NCBI GenBank assembly: GCA_015231395.1
Contig: JADGBP010000024.1
Coordinates: 6,804-12,752, forward strand
Reading direction: 5' to 3'
Origin: Desulfamplus sp.
GTDB taxonomy: Bacteria; Desulfobacterota; Desulfobacteria; Desulfobacterales; Desulfobacteraceae
Length of the DNA stretch: 5,949 bases
Made by a program: the position numbers and the translations under genes. Positions 1 through 5,949 of the stretch are shown piece by piece. Positions within the stretch are counted from its first letter, which is position 1; each line of letters opens with the position of its first letter. Below the pieces are notes generated by a model. That model was not told the DNA's origin and searched no databases. It saw only the letters and a program-made list of their open reading frames with translations.

Positions 1-16
1 GGGGGGGGGGGGGGGG
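1..16. repeat. Poly-G homopolymer run at the window edge
   Basis: Sixteen consecutive G residues open the window, in a region that is otherwise AT-rich or balanced. Such a run exactly at the end of a sequence is typical of a no-signal base-calling or assembly-end artefact. Read in the frame of the following partial gene it would give only glycine codons, which do not fit the PAS-like residues that follow. A genuine G tract cannot be excluded from the sequence alone. Confidence 0.8.
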
Positions 17-65
17 AGCACAAATCCTTCTGGCGATTGAGGACATCACTGGCGCAAACAGTTAG
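3..65 (+). CDS. C-terminal tail of a PAS-type signalling protein (5' truncated)
   Basis: Only the last 15 or so codons are present. After the poly-G run the frame reads AQILLAIEDITGANS and then a TAG stop at 63-65. The stretch ILLAIEDIT is typical of the final beta-strand of PAS domains, for example those fused to CheR/CheB-type methyltransferases or to histidine kinases, where the motif is often followed by ER or similar residues. That recognition rests on a very short match. The rest of the gene lies outside the window, and the glycine codons from 3 to 17 are probably not real sequence. A signalling protein would fit beside the large kinase, but cotranscription is uncertain because a hairpin and a 310-bp repeat-rich gap separate them. 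Confidence 0.45.
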   Translation, partial: GGGGGAQILLAIEDITGANS

Positions 66-89
66 AGCCTGAATATTTAAATAGGCTCT
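64..89 (+). terminator. Possible weak terminator hairpin after the upstream gene
   Basis: AGAGCCT at 64-70 is exactly complementary to AGGCTCT at 83-89, giving a 7-bp stem around a 12-base AT-rich loop. It overlaps the stop codon of the upstream gene, where a terminator could sit. The downstream side is only TTAATGAG with no T-tract, so it is a poor intrinsic terminator and may instead be an mRNA 3'-end structure. Confidence 0.35.
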
Positions 90-142
90 TAATGAGAATC
101 CTTGAACAAGAACAAGAACATAAGCAGCTTCGCTGCAATGGT

Positions 143-253
143 TGTTATAATGAAATTCCTGAATAAGAACATAAGCAGCTTCGCTGCAATGGTTGTTATA
201 ATGAAATTCCTGAATAAGAACATAAGTAGCTTCGCTGCAATGGTTGTTATATT
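143..253 (+). promoter_or_regulatory. Distal extended -10 promoter-like motifs in repeat units 1-3
   Basis: The sequence TGTTATAAT, a perfect match to the extended -10 consensus TGnTATAAT, occurs at 143-151 and 194-202. At 245-253 the unit 3 version is TGTTATATT, one base from consensus. No good -35 hexamer is present at the usual spacing, but extended -10 promoters can work without one. The copies are spaced exactly 51 bp apart, so they could form a ladder of start sites. Activity is inferred from sequence only. Confidence 0.35.
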
Positions 254-295
254 GAAATTCCTGAATAAGAACATAAGTAGCTTCGCTGCAATGGT

Positions 296-304
296 TGTTA
301 TAAT
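296..304 (+). promoter_or_regulatory. Proximal extended -10 promoter candidate for the kinase gene
   Basis: TGTTATAAT in repeat unit 4 matches the extended -10 consensus exactly, with the TATAAT core at 299-304. Transcription would be expected to start near 311, leaving a leader of about 65 bases before the kinase ATG at 376. It is the closest good promoter-like sequence to that gene. No convincing -35 box accompanies it, and AT-rich DNA produces TATAAT by chance, so the call rests on the extended TG, the repeat conservation and the position. Confidence 0.42.
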
Positions 305-375
305 GAAATTCCTGAATAATGAAATTCCAGAATACGAACATTACCGCTTAATTATACCAGAGCGTATGTAAACTC

Positions 376-3300
376 ATGAAAAATATCGCACAATATAAAA
401 TTCTCGAAAAGATAAACGAAACTCAGCATTCTCTGGTTTATCGGGGTATTAAAACAGGAGCGGATCAAACTGTCATAATCAAGACGTTGAAAGTTGAACG
501 TCCTACCAGAACGGAAATTACACGCTTTAAAAGAGAATACTCGCTGATAAAAAATATCGATATTGAAGGAGTTGTCCGTTATTTAGATCTTATAGATGAA
601 CCAGATCAAATAGCTTTGGTACTTGAGGATGTCAATGCCGTTTCTCTAAAACAATATTATGAAAATACCCTGCCGGACATTGAGACTTTTTTAAAAATAG
701 GCATACAGCTTGCTGGCACTCTGGGCAGGCTCCACATGAAAAATATTGTACATAAAGACATCAAACCGGATAATATCCTGATCGAACCACGCTCTGGAAT
801 CACCAAAATTACTGACTTTGGCCTTGCATCTGAGTTAACCCATGAAAAGGAAGATAATCATGCTCAGGAAGAAATTATCGGTACTATGGCCTATCTTTCT
901 CCTGAACAGACCGGACGTATAAACAGACCTGTTGATTACCGTTCAGATCTTTATTCTCTGGGCATTACATTTTATGAGCTGCTGACCGGAAAAGTTCCCT
1001 TTCATTCATCGGAACCGATGGAGGTAATTCATGCCCATATCGCACAAATGCCAAAACCCCTTACAGCAATAAACCCTTTAATACCTTCCGTTATTTCTAA
1101 TATTGTGATGAAACTCATCGCAAAAACAGCCGAAGAGCGGTATCAAAACGGATTTGGATTAATGGTGGATCTGGAAAGATGTCTTAAAACCTTAAAAGAA
1201 CAAGGACATCTGGAACCTTTTGAAATTGCCGAAAAAGATTATTCATTGAAATTCAACATACCTTCGGTATTGATTGGACGCCAATCTGAAGTTGAAGCAC
1301 TTGAATCCTCTTTTGCCCGGGTTCTGTCGGGCGAAAAAGAAATTACGCTGATATCAGGTGCTCCGGGTATTGGCAAATCTGCTCTTGTCAATGAAATCTA
1401 CAAAACCATCCTTTTTAATAAAGGATGGCTGCTTGCCGGCAAATATGATCAATTCAAGCATGATGTTCCCTATAGTGCCATTATCCAGTCGTTTAAAGAA
1501 CTCATTCACCAGATTTTAACAGAAAGCGAAGCTAAGGTTACGATCTGGCAGAAAAAGCTGATCAATGTCCTTAACCCTAACGGTAAAGTGATCTCAAGGG
1601 TTATCCCTGAAATTGAGCAGATTATCGGCAAACAGCCAGATGTTCCGGAGCTTGGCCCTGAAGAGTCCCAAAATCGTTTCAATATGGTTTTTAAAAATTT
1701 TGTCTCGGTTTTTGCTCAGCCGGATCATCCTGTTGTAATTTTTCTTGACGATCTGCAATGGGCGGATTTTGCATCTTTTAAACTGGTTCAGTCTCTGATC
1801 ATAGATCATGATTTTAGAAATCTGTTCCTGATTGGAGCATATAGACCAAATGAAGTTGATGACTCTCATCAGCTTGTCGCCATGCGTGAGGCTTTTATCA
1901 AGGCGGGAATAAACATCAATCAGATTTCCCTGAACCCCTTAAATCCTGAAAATGTCAATCAGATGATCTCCAATTTTCTTCGTTGCGAAAAAGAGAAGTC
2001 TTTCCCTTTAGCCGAGTTAATACATCAAAAAACTTATGGAAACCCGTTTTTTATCAATCAGTTTCTAAAAACGCTGTATGACGAAAAGTTTCTTTTTCTG
2101 ATACCTGGACAAGGCTGGCAATGGGATATGTCTGAAATATATCAAATGCGGGTGACAGACAATGTTGTGGATATGATGGCAACAAAAATTGTCAAGCTTG
2201 AAGATGCGACCCAGAATTTGTTGAAGATATGTTCCTGTATTGGCAACTGGTTTGAGCTTGAAATGCTTGCCGTAATTTTAAAAAAGACCATGGAAGAGAC
2301 TCTAACAGATTTAACAGATGCCATTTCCGAAGGGCTGGTTCAACGATTTAAGGATCATTACCGGTTTCATCACGATCGTATCCAGGAAGCAGCCTATTCT
2401 TTGATGTCTGTTGAACAGAAAAAAACGATTCATCTTTCCATCGCAAAATACCTGCTTAAAAATACCCCTCCTAAAAATCTTGAAGTGTGTATTCTATACC
2501 TTGTCAACCATATGAATGCGGCACTTGACTTGCTGTCTGAGAAACATGAACGTCATAAAGCTGCGGAACTCAATTTAATGGCTGTAAAAAAAGCCAAGGC
2601 AGACAATGCTTTTGAGTCAGCACTGGTTTATGCCATAAAAGGTATGGAACTTCTTGAAGAGAATTGTTTTAAAGATCAATATCAATTGGCTATTGAGTTG
2701 TACATTCAGCGGGCAGAGTGTGAATACCTGAATAAAAATTTTGGCAAAGCCTCAGAATTTTTTGACATTATTCTGCAACATGCCCAAACATCATTGGATA
2801 AAGCACGTATTTACAATATCAAAGGCATATTACTCCTGACTATCTGGAAATCAAACGAATGCATCAAAGCATTATTGAGCGGACTCAGACTCCTTAACGT
2901 GTACCTGCCTGACAGGCCGGGTATTCATCATATTATGATTGCCATGCTCAAAGAACGGTTAAAACGCCCACACAATCTATCTTCCGAATTGTGCCGGCTA
3001 CCGGAAATGATAAATGAGGAGAAAAAAATGGCCATAGAAATGATGATGTCTTTATGTCCGGCTGCTTTTTTCAAAAATCAAAAGTTGTTAGTTCTCATAG
3101 TATTGAAAATGATAGAATATACTTGGAGATATGGACGAACGGAATATTCAGCCTATGCGTTTAATCTTTATGGAATGGTTTTGGGATCCGGACTTGGAAA
3201 GTATGAAACAGGCTATGATTTCAGCCAGGCAGCCATACAGCTTAGTGCTGAATACAACAATATCCCACAGACCGCCAAAGTTTTGGCAATCTCAGGCGGT

Positions 3301-5844
3301 TTCATTAATCACTGGAGAAAACCCTTAAGCCACAGTCTGGAACATTTAGAAACCGGATTGCAGTATTCTGTTGACTGCGGCGATATAGTCTATATGGGAT
3401 TGATCAGTGCTTATATAATCTTTGTTCGCATGTCTAAAGGAGACACACTGGATGATATGCTGCAAATCTGCCATAAATACAATAAGTTGCTTCAAAATTC
3501 CAGAAACGGAATTGATGTTATCGGATATGCCACCATCGCTGCCATAGGAATTTTAAAAAATCATAAAATAGAAGAATCTCTTAGTGGAGAAGCTTTTACA
3601 GGAGACTCTCTTAAAGGAGCATCTTTTGGAGAAGACTCTCTTAAGGAAGGATCTTTTAGGGGAAAATCTTTTGGAGGAGACTCTCTTACAGGAGACTCTC
3701 TTAAAGAAAAATCTCTTAGAAGAGGATCTTTTAAAGATAAAACATTTAAAGATGAAGCCTTTACAGATGGAGTCTTTACAAGAGAAGCCTGTAGTTTTGT
3801 AACTGATAAATATGTTGATGAATCTTTTGAAAAAGTCAATTATAAAGAAGTTCTTGTCTGGTATTATCTTTTAAAAGCTCAGGTCTGTTTTATTTTCGGA
3901 GCTGATGACCTGACAGCCGAGTTTCTGCAAAAAACAAAAAAAAATATAGGTGGAGCGTGGGGGCTTGTTTCATCGGCAGAATATTGTTTTTATACAGCCC
4001 TTGCGATTTCCCGGAAAATTTCTGGTAAAGGCAGTCTTTCTGTTAAAGAGAATATTTTTGGGAGATGGAATATTTTTGGAAATGAGGATGTTTCTGACAA
4101 AGAGGAGGTTTCTGACAAGGAAAATATTTCCGAAAAAGATCTACTCGTTTCAAAAAAAGACAAAAAAATTCTTAAAAGCTCCCTTAAAAAATTAAAAAAA
4201 TGGGCGAAAAATTCTCCTGCCAATTTTGAGCATAAATATCTGCTTGTAACTGCTGAAATGAAACGCATTGAAGGCAATATATTAGAAGCCATGAGTTTTT
4301 ATGATCAGGCGATTACTCTTGCAAAACATCATGGTTTTATTCAGGATCAGGCAATAGCCAATGAACTTGCAGCCATTTTTTTTCTTAATTTAGAGAAAAA
4401 GGATTTTGCAAGATTATATCTTGTTGAAGCACATATTTGCTATCAACAATGGGGTGCTACAGCTAAAGCTGTTGATCTTGAAGAAAAATATTCAGGTCTG
4501 CTTCGCTATACCGGAAATTATCTGGAACAGACCGAGACAATGGCTCGAACGACACAAACAATACCACTGTCTCTCTCTATGAAGCATCAGTTTGACCTTA
4601 CAACACTTATCAAGACATCTCAGGCACTTTCCAGTGAAGTTCAATTAGATATCCTGACAGGGAAAATAATGAAGCTGTGCATTGAAAACGCCGGTGCTCA
4701 GAAAGGCTTTCTTCTTATTCTCAATAAGAAGGATCAAAAATTTTATATTCATGCCGAAGGAAGAATCGGTGATGATAATGTATTGATATCGCACCAAAAT
4801 CCTGCTTCAATTATTGATCAACTGCCGATCTCCATCATAAATTATGTGTACAAAACCCATGAAATTGTCGCCCTGCAAAAAGCTTATACAAACAGACAGT
4901 TCGAGCATGACCCTTATCTGCAAAAACATAGCGTAAAATCCGTCCTCTGTGCTCCTATTCGTCATAAAGGCAAGATTTCCGGAATAATCTATCTTGAAAA
5001 CAATCTGACAGAGAACGTCTTTACGCCGGAACGGCTGGAAGTTCTGAAAATCCTCGCTTCACAATCAGCTGTTTCCATTGACAACGCCATGCTTTATGCT
5101 CAAATAGACAAAAAAAACAAAGCACTGCGGCAAGTCAACATCCAGGTAAATACTCTGCTTGAAGTGACCAAGGCTATGTCAAAAGCGAAAAACAAGGTTG
5201 ACGCTGTAAAAACAGCTTTTGTCCATTTAAAAAAACTTGAAAAATCATTTACCATCACACAGGCAGATCTGTTTTTAACACAGAAAAATAGCCCCACGCT
5301 TACCGGACATACCATCTTTGAGAATGAATCACTTGTGGAAAATCCCAAGCCTTATGCGGTTACTGAAGAGAGATCTGAATATCTAAAAAATATCAAAGCT
5401 ATTCTTGAAACTGAAACCGGTATAATCATTCCAATAGCCACTCAAGAACGGATGGCAGGCTGTTTGGAGCTTTGGCATAATGAACGGAATATAACCCTTC
5501 CTCGAGTGTCACGCAATTTTCTTGAAGGTCTTGTTCAATCAATGTCCCTTATTCTGGAAAATATCGAGTCAGAAGAAAACAGCAGATTGGCAGACATAGG
5601 CTCCATGGCGGCATCCATTGTACATGACCTTAAAAATCCCATAGGCATTATATTGGGATATGCAGATTTGGCAAATGACGACAATATTTCCCCAGAGGAG
5701 CGCAGAGGGCATCTGAACATAATCTCGAATGAGGCACAGTTGCTATCAAACATGGCACACGAAGTGCTCGAATTCAGCAGGGGTGAGATTCGCCTTTCCA
5801 TTGAAAACATTAATTCAACCCAATTTTTTGATGGTTTTAAATAG
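376..5844 (+). CDS. HstK-like hybrid Ser/Thr kinase - AAA/STAND ATPase - TPR - GAF - HisKA protein, lacking HATPase
   Basis: Giant cytoplasmic signal-transduction protein of 1822 residues; no signal peptide or membrane segment is evident. Domains in order: Ser/Thr kinase about 7-270 (ATP lysine K36, helix-C Glu E54, HKD catalytic loop H126-D128 with N133, DFG 147-149, SPE 175-177; the glycine-rich loop is degenerate, as is usual in this family); AAA_16/STAND ATPase about 298-600 (Walker A GAPGIGKS 328-335, Walker B VVIFLDD 453-459, then QWAD); TPR-like helical region about 600-1385, including the family segments KYLLVTAEM and IANELAA; GAF about 1408-1572; a second, divergent GAF-like domain about 1590-1728; HisKA helices about 1735-1800 with phosphoacceptor H1750 in HDLKNP. 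In this family the protein integrates stimuli and signals by Ser/Thr and His phosphorylation; the stimulus here is unknown. Two low-complexity expansions, near residues 1067-1136 and 1220-1255, interrupt the TPR-like region. The protein ends at residue 1822, immediately after HisKA, with none of the N, G1, F or G2 boxes of an HATPase domain, so autophosphorylation on H1750 would need another subunit or is lost. ATG 376 is the only plausible start: an in-frame stop lies at 349-351, the next Met is residue 121, and the kinase fold begins at residue 7. No strong Shine-Dalgarno is visible; AGAG at 359-362 is distant. Confidence 0.93.
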   Translation: MKNIAQYKILEKINETQHSLVYRGIKTGADQTVIIKTLKVERPTRTEITRFKREYSLIKNIDIEGVVRYLDLIDEPDQIALVLEDVNAVSLKQYYENTLPDIETFLKIGIQLAGTLGRLHMKNIVHKDIKPDNILIEPRSGITKITDFGLASELTHEKEDNHAQEEIIGTMAYLSPEQTGRINRPVDYRSDLYSLGITFYELLTGKVPFHSSEPMEVIHAHIAQMPKPLTAINPLIPSVISNIVMKLIAKTAEERYQNGFGLMVDLERCLKTLKEQGHLEPFEIAEKDYSLKFNIPSVLIGRQSEVEALESSFARVLSGEKEITLISGAPGIGKSALVNEIYKTILFNKGWLLAGKYDQFKHDVPYSAIIQSFKELIHQILTESEAKVTIWQKKLINVLNPNGKVISRVIPEIEQIIGKQPDVPELGPEESQNRFNMVFKNFVSVFAQPDHPVVIFLDDLQWADFASFKLVQSLIIDHDFRNLFLIGAYRPNEVDDSHQLVAMREAFIKAGININQISLNPLNPENVNQMISNFLRCEKEKSFPLAELIHQKTYGNPFFINQFLKTLYDEKFLFLIPGQGWQWDMSEIYQMRVTDNVVDMMATKIVKLEDATQNLLKICSCIGNWFELEMLAVILKKTMEETLTDLTDAISEGLVQRFKDHYRFHHDRIQEAAYSLMSVEQKKTIHLSIAKYLLKNTPPKNLEVCILYLVNHMNAALDLLSEKHERHKAAELNLMAVKKAKADNAFESALVYAIKGMELLEENCFKDQYQLAIELYIQRAECEYLNKNFGKASEFFDIILQHAQTSLDKARIYNIKGILLLTIWKSNECIKALLSGLRLLNVYLPDRPGIHHIMIAMLKERLKRPHNLSSELCRLPEMINEEKKMAIEMMMSLCPAAFFKNQKLLVLIVLKMIEYTWRYGRTEYSAYAFNLYGMVLGSGLGKYETGYDFSQAAIQLSAEYNNIPQTAKVLAISGGFINHWRKPLSHSLEHLETGLQYSVDCGDIVYMGLISAYIIFVRMSKGDTLDDMLQICHKYNKLLQNSRNGIDVIGYATIAAIGILKNHKIEESLSGEAFTGDSLKGASFGEDSLKEGSFRGKSFGGDSLTGDSLKEKSLRRGSFKDKTFKDEAFTDGVFTREACSFVTDKYVDESFEKVNYKEVLVWYYLLKAQVCFIFGADDLTAEFLQKTKKNIGGAWGLVSSAEYCFYTALAISRKISGKGSLSVKENIFGRWNIFGNEDVSDKEEVSDKENISEKDLLVSKKDKKILKSSLKKLKKWAKNSPANFEHKYLLVTAEMKRIEGNILEAMSFYDQAITLAKHHGFIQDQAIANELAAIFFLNLEKKDFARLYLVEAHICYQQWGATAKAVDLEEKYSGLLRYTGNYLEQTETMARTTQTIPLSLSMKHQFDLTTLIKTSQALSSEVQLDILTGKIMKLCIENAGAQKGFLLILNKKDQKFYIHAEGRIGDDNVLISHQNPASIIDQLPISIINYVYKTHEIVALQKAYTNRQFEHDPYLQKHSVKSVLCAPIRHKGKISGIIYLENNLTENVFTPERLEVLKILASQSAVSIDNAMLYAQIDKKNKALRQVNIQVNTLLEVTKAMSKAKNKVDAVKTAFVHLKKLEKSFTITQADLFLTQKNSPTLTGHTIFENESLVENPKPYAVTEERSEYLKNIKAILETETGIIIPIATQERMAGCLELWHNERNITLPRVSRNFLEGLVQSMSLILENIESEENSRLADIGSMAASIVHDLKNPIGIILGYADLANDDNISPEERRGHLNIISNEAQLLSNMAHEVLEFSRGEIRLSIENINSTQFFDGFK
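3574..3783 (+). repeat. 15-bp tandem array encoding fourteen five-residue repeats inside the kinase
   Basis: Fourteen consecutive 15-bp units encode residues 1067-1136 with a strict five-residue period: a variable, mostly charged or Gly residue, then S/A/T/V, then L or F, then two polar residues (for example DSLKG, EAFTG, ASFGE, DSLTG). The DNA units are themselves similar, with a core close to TCTCTTAAAGGA, which points to expansion by duplication more than to selection for the protein pattern alone. The period and the central Leu/Phe recall pentapeptide-repeat proteins, but the position two before the Leu/Phe is often D, E or K, where the canonical beta-helix needs a small residue, so a true Rfr fold is doubtful. 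The array lies between the family-like segments DVIGYATIAAIGIL and KEVLVWYYLLKAQ, in what is normally a loop. Confidence 0.9.
4033..4140 (+). repeat. 18-bp tandem array encoding about six six-residue repeats inside the kinase
   Basis: Six 18-bp units encode residues 1220-1255 with a six-residue period: SLSVKE, NIFGRW, NIFGNE, DVSDKE, EVSDKE, NISEKD. Adjacent units are close at the DNA level (the two NIFG units and the two VSDKE units), so they look like local duplications that later diverged. The segment is highly charged and is followed by a lysine-rich stretch (SKKDKKILKSSLKKLKKW) leading into the conserved family helix WAKNSPANFEHKYLL. It therefore sits in a loop between two conserved helical segments, about 85 residues after the five-residue array. 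Confidence 0.8.
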
Positions 5845-5948
5845 TCTGTTTCAGGTTTTCTGACAAGTTGCATTGCCTTGGTGGGACAGGTAGGCACACA
5901 TCCTCCGCAGCCGATACACCGGCTTGTATCCAGAACAGCTTTCTTGCT
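5535..5948 (-). CDS. C-terminal part of a 4Fe-4S ferredoxin-type protein (5' end outside window; 3' end antisense to kinase)
   Basis: The minus-strand frame entering at 5948 reads SKKAVLDTSRCIGCGGC, then VPTCPTKAMQLVRKPE: a complete CxxCxxCxxxCP 4Fe-4S cluster motif encoded at about 5918-5882, preceded by the usual AVLDTSRC lead-in. Such a cluster carries electrons within a redox enzyme or complex; which one cannot be told because the N-terminal part is missing. Only one cluster motif is visible in the window. The next residues (KPETDYLKPSKNWVELM) still resemble the short tail seen after a last cluster, but no stop follows. From about 5840 down to the TGA at 5535-5537 the frame is antisense to the kinase HisKA coding region and looks like read-through, not protein sequence under selection. 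The real 3' end was probably lost at the junction near 5800-5845. Recognition of the cluster is strong; the end coordinate is only the first in-frame stop. Confidence 0.7.
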   Translation of the reverse strand, partial: SKKAVLDTSRCIGCGGCVPTCPTKAMQLVRKPETDYLKPSKNWVELMFSMERRISPLLNSSTSCAMFDSNCASFEIMFRCPLRSSGEILSSFAKSAYPNIMPMGFLRSCTMDAAMEPMSANLLFSSDSIFSRIRDID

Positions 5949-5949
5949 A

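Larger units (their letters stand above)
114..344 (+). repeat. 51-bp tandem repeat array (four full units plus a degenerate partial fifth)
   Basis: Full units lie at 114-164, 165-215, 216-266 and 267-317. Units 1 and 2 are identical. Unit 3 differs by two bases and unit 4 by one. A partial, diverged copy follows at 318-344 and starts with a second version of AATGAAATTCCTGAAT (302-317 repeated at 318-333 with one change). On the left, the extra AACAAG copies at 105-116 are also small duplications. Every unit contains the self-complementary element GCAGC-TTC-GCTGC (G/C or G.U variants) and the sequence GGTTGTTATAATG. The array fills almost all of the intergenic space between the upstream gene and the large kinase. 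The near-identity of the units points to recent expansion. No terminal inverted repeats, transposase or spacer variation is seen, so this is a minisatellite-like array and not a CRISPR or an insertion sequence. Confidence 0.93.

Noticed and set aside
89..274. Minus-strand 61-residue ORF through the 51-bp array with repeated FRNFIITTIAAKLL residues
   Set aside because: It exists only because the repeat period is divisible by three and this frame lacks a stop; it has no ribosome site, no conserved domain, and ends inside the array.
114..344. CRISPR array
   Set aside because: Units are contiguous 51-bp copies with no unique spacers, and no cas genes are present.
114..344. Mobile element or REP/BIME-type element
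   Set aside because: The mini-hairpins are short and identical within a tandem array; no transposase, terminal inverted repeats or target-site duplications are visible.
3574..3783. Canonical pentapeptide-repeat (Rfr) domain as in DNA-gyrase-protecting proteins
   Set aside because: The five-residue period and central L/F fit, but the i-2 position is often D, E or K where the fold requires a small buried residue, and the DNA similarity of units indicates recent duplication.
3584..3802. + strand alternate-frame ORF with Leu-Leu every five residues across the 15-bp array
   Set aside because: It looks like a regular helical repeat protein, but it lies wholly inside the kinase gene in another frame, and its regularity follows directly from the 15-bp DNA period. 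The kinase frame continues into conserved family sequence on both sides.
3561..3839. Minus-strand Ser/Pro/Leu-rich repeat ORF opposite the 15-bp array
   Set aside because: Antisense shadow of the same repeat; it has no start context or domain and is explained by the stop-free repeat unit.
5845..5949. Continuation of the kinase HATPase domain in a shifted frame (simple frameshift or nonsense mutation)
   Set aside because: The bases after the TAG read as a clear 4Fe-4S cysteine cluster on the minus strand; no + strand frame gives HATPase N, G1 or F boxes, so the catalytic domain is absent and not merely out of frame.

Overview
The window is dominated by one very large gene. The + strand reading frame at 376-5844 encodes an 1822-residue signalling protein with an N-terminal Ser/Thr kinase, an AAA/STAND-type ATPase, a long TPR-like helical region, two GAF-type domains and a histidine-kinase phosphoacceptor (HisKA) helix pair. 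This is the architecture of the HstK-like 'trifunctional serine/threonine kinase / ATP-binding protein / sensor histidine kinase' family, which is common in cyanobacteria and in signalling-rich Desulfobacterota and other large-genome bacteria. AT-rich codon use, the giant multidomain kinase, an apparent PAS-type neighbour and a neighbouring 4Fe-4S ferredoxin-type protein fit an anaerobic, signalling-rich bacterium such as a Desulfobacterota member. That placement is an inference with low to moderate confidence.

Layout. Positions 1-16 are a pure G run at the contig edge, probably a sequencing or assembly artefact. The last codons of a truncated + strand gene end at 65; the residues resemble the end of a PAS domain. 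A small hairpin follows at 64-89. Positions 114-317 hold four near-perfect 51-bp tandem repeats and a degenerate fifth partial copy. Each unit carries a GCAGC/GCTGC mini-hairpin, and three of the four carry a perfect extended -10 promoter motif (TGTTATAAT). The last of these lies about 70 bp before the kinase start, so the array may be the kinase promoter and leader.

Within the kinase gene, two further in-frame arrays lie in the poorly conserved part of the TPR-like region: fourteen 15-bp units (3574-3783, a five-residue period) and about six 18-bp units (4033-4140, a six-residue period). Each sits between segments that match the family well, so they look like loop expansions. Because 51, 15 and 18 are all multiples of three, unit gain or loss never shifts a reading frame.

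The kinase stops right after the HisKA helices and has no HATPase catalytic domain. The 105 bases after its stop encode, on the minus strand, the C-terminal CxxCxxCxxxCP cluster of a 4Fe-4S protein. That frame stays open antisense into the kinase gene as far as 5535. The place where the two genes meet looks like a breakpoint (deletion, inversion or assembly chimera) that removed the catalytic end of the kinase, or else an unusual gene that relies on a partner ATPase domain.
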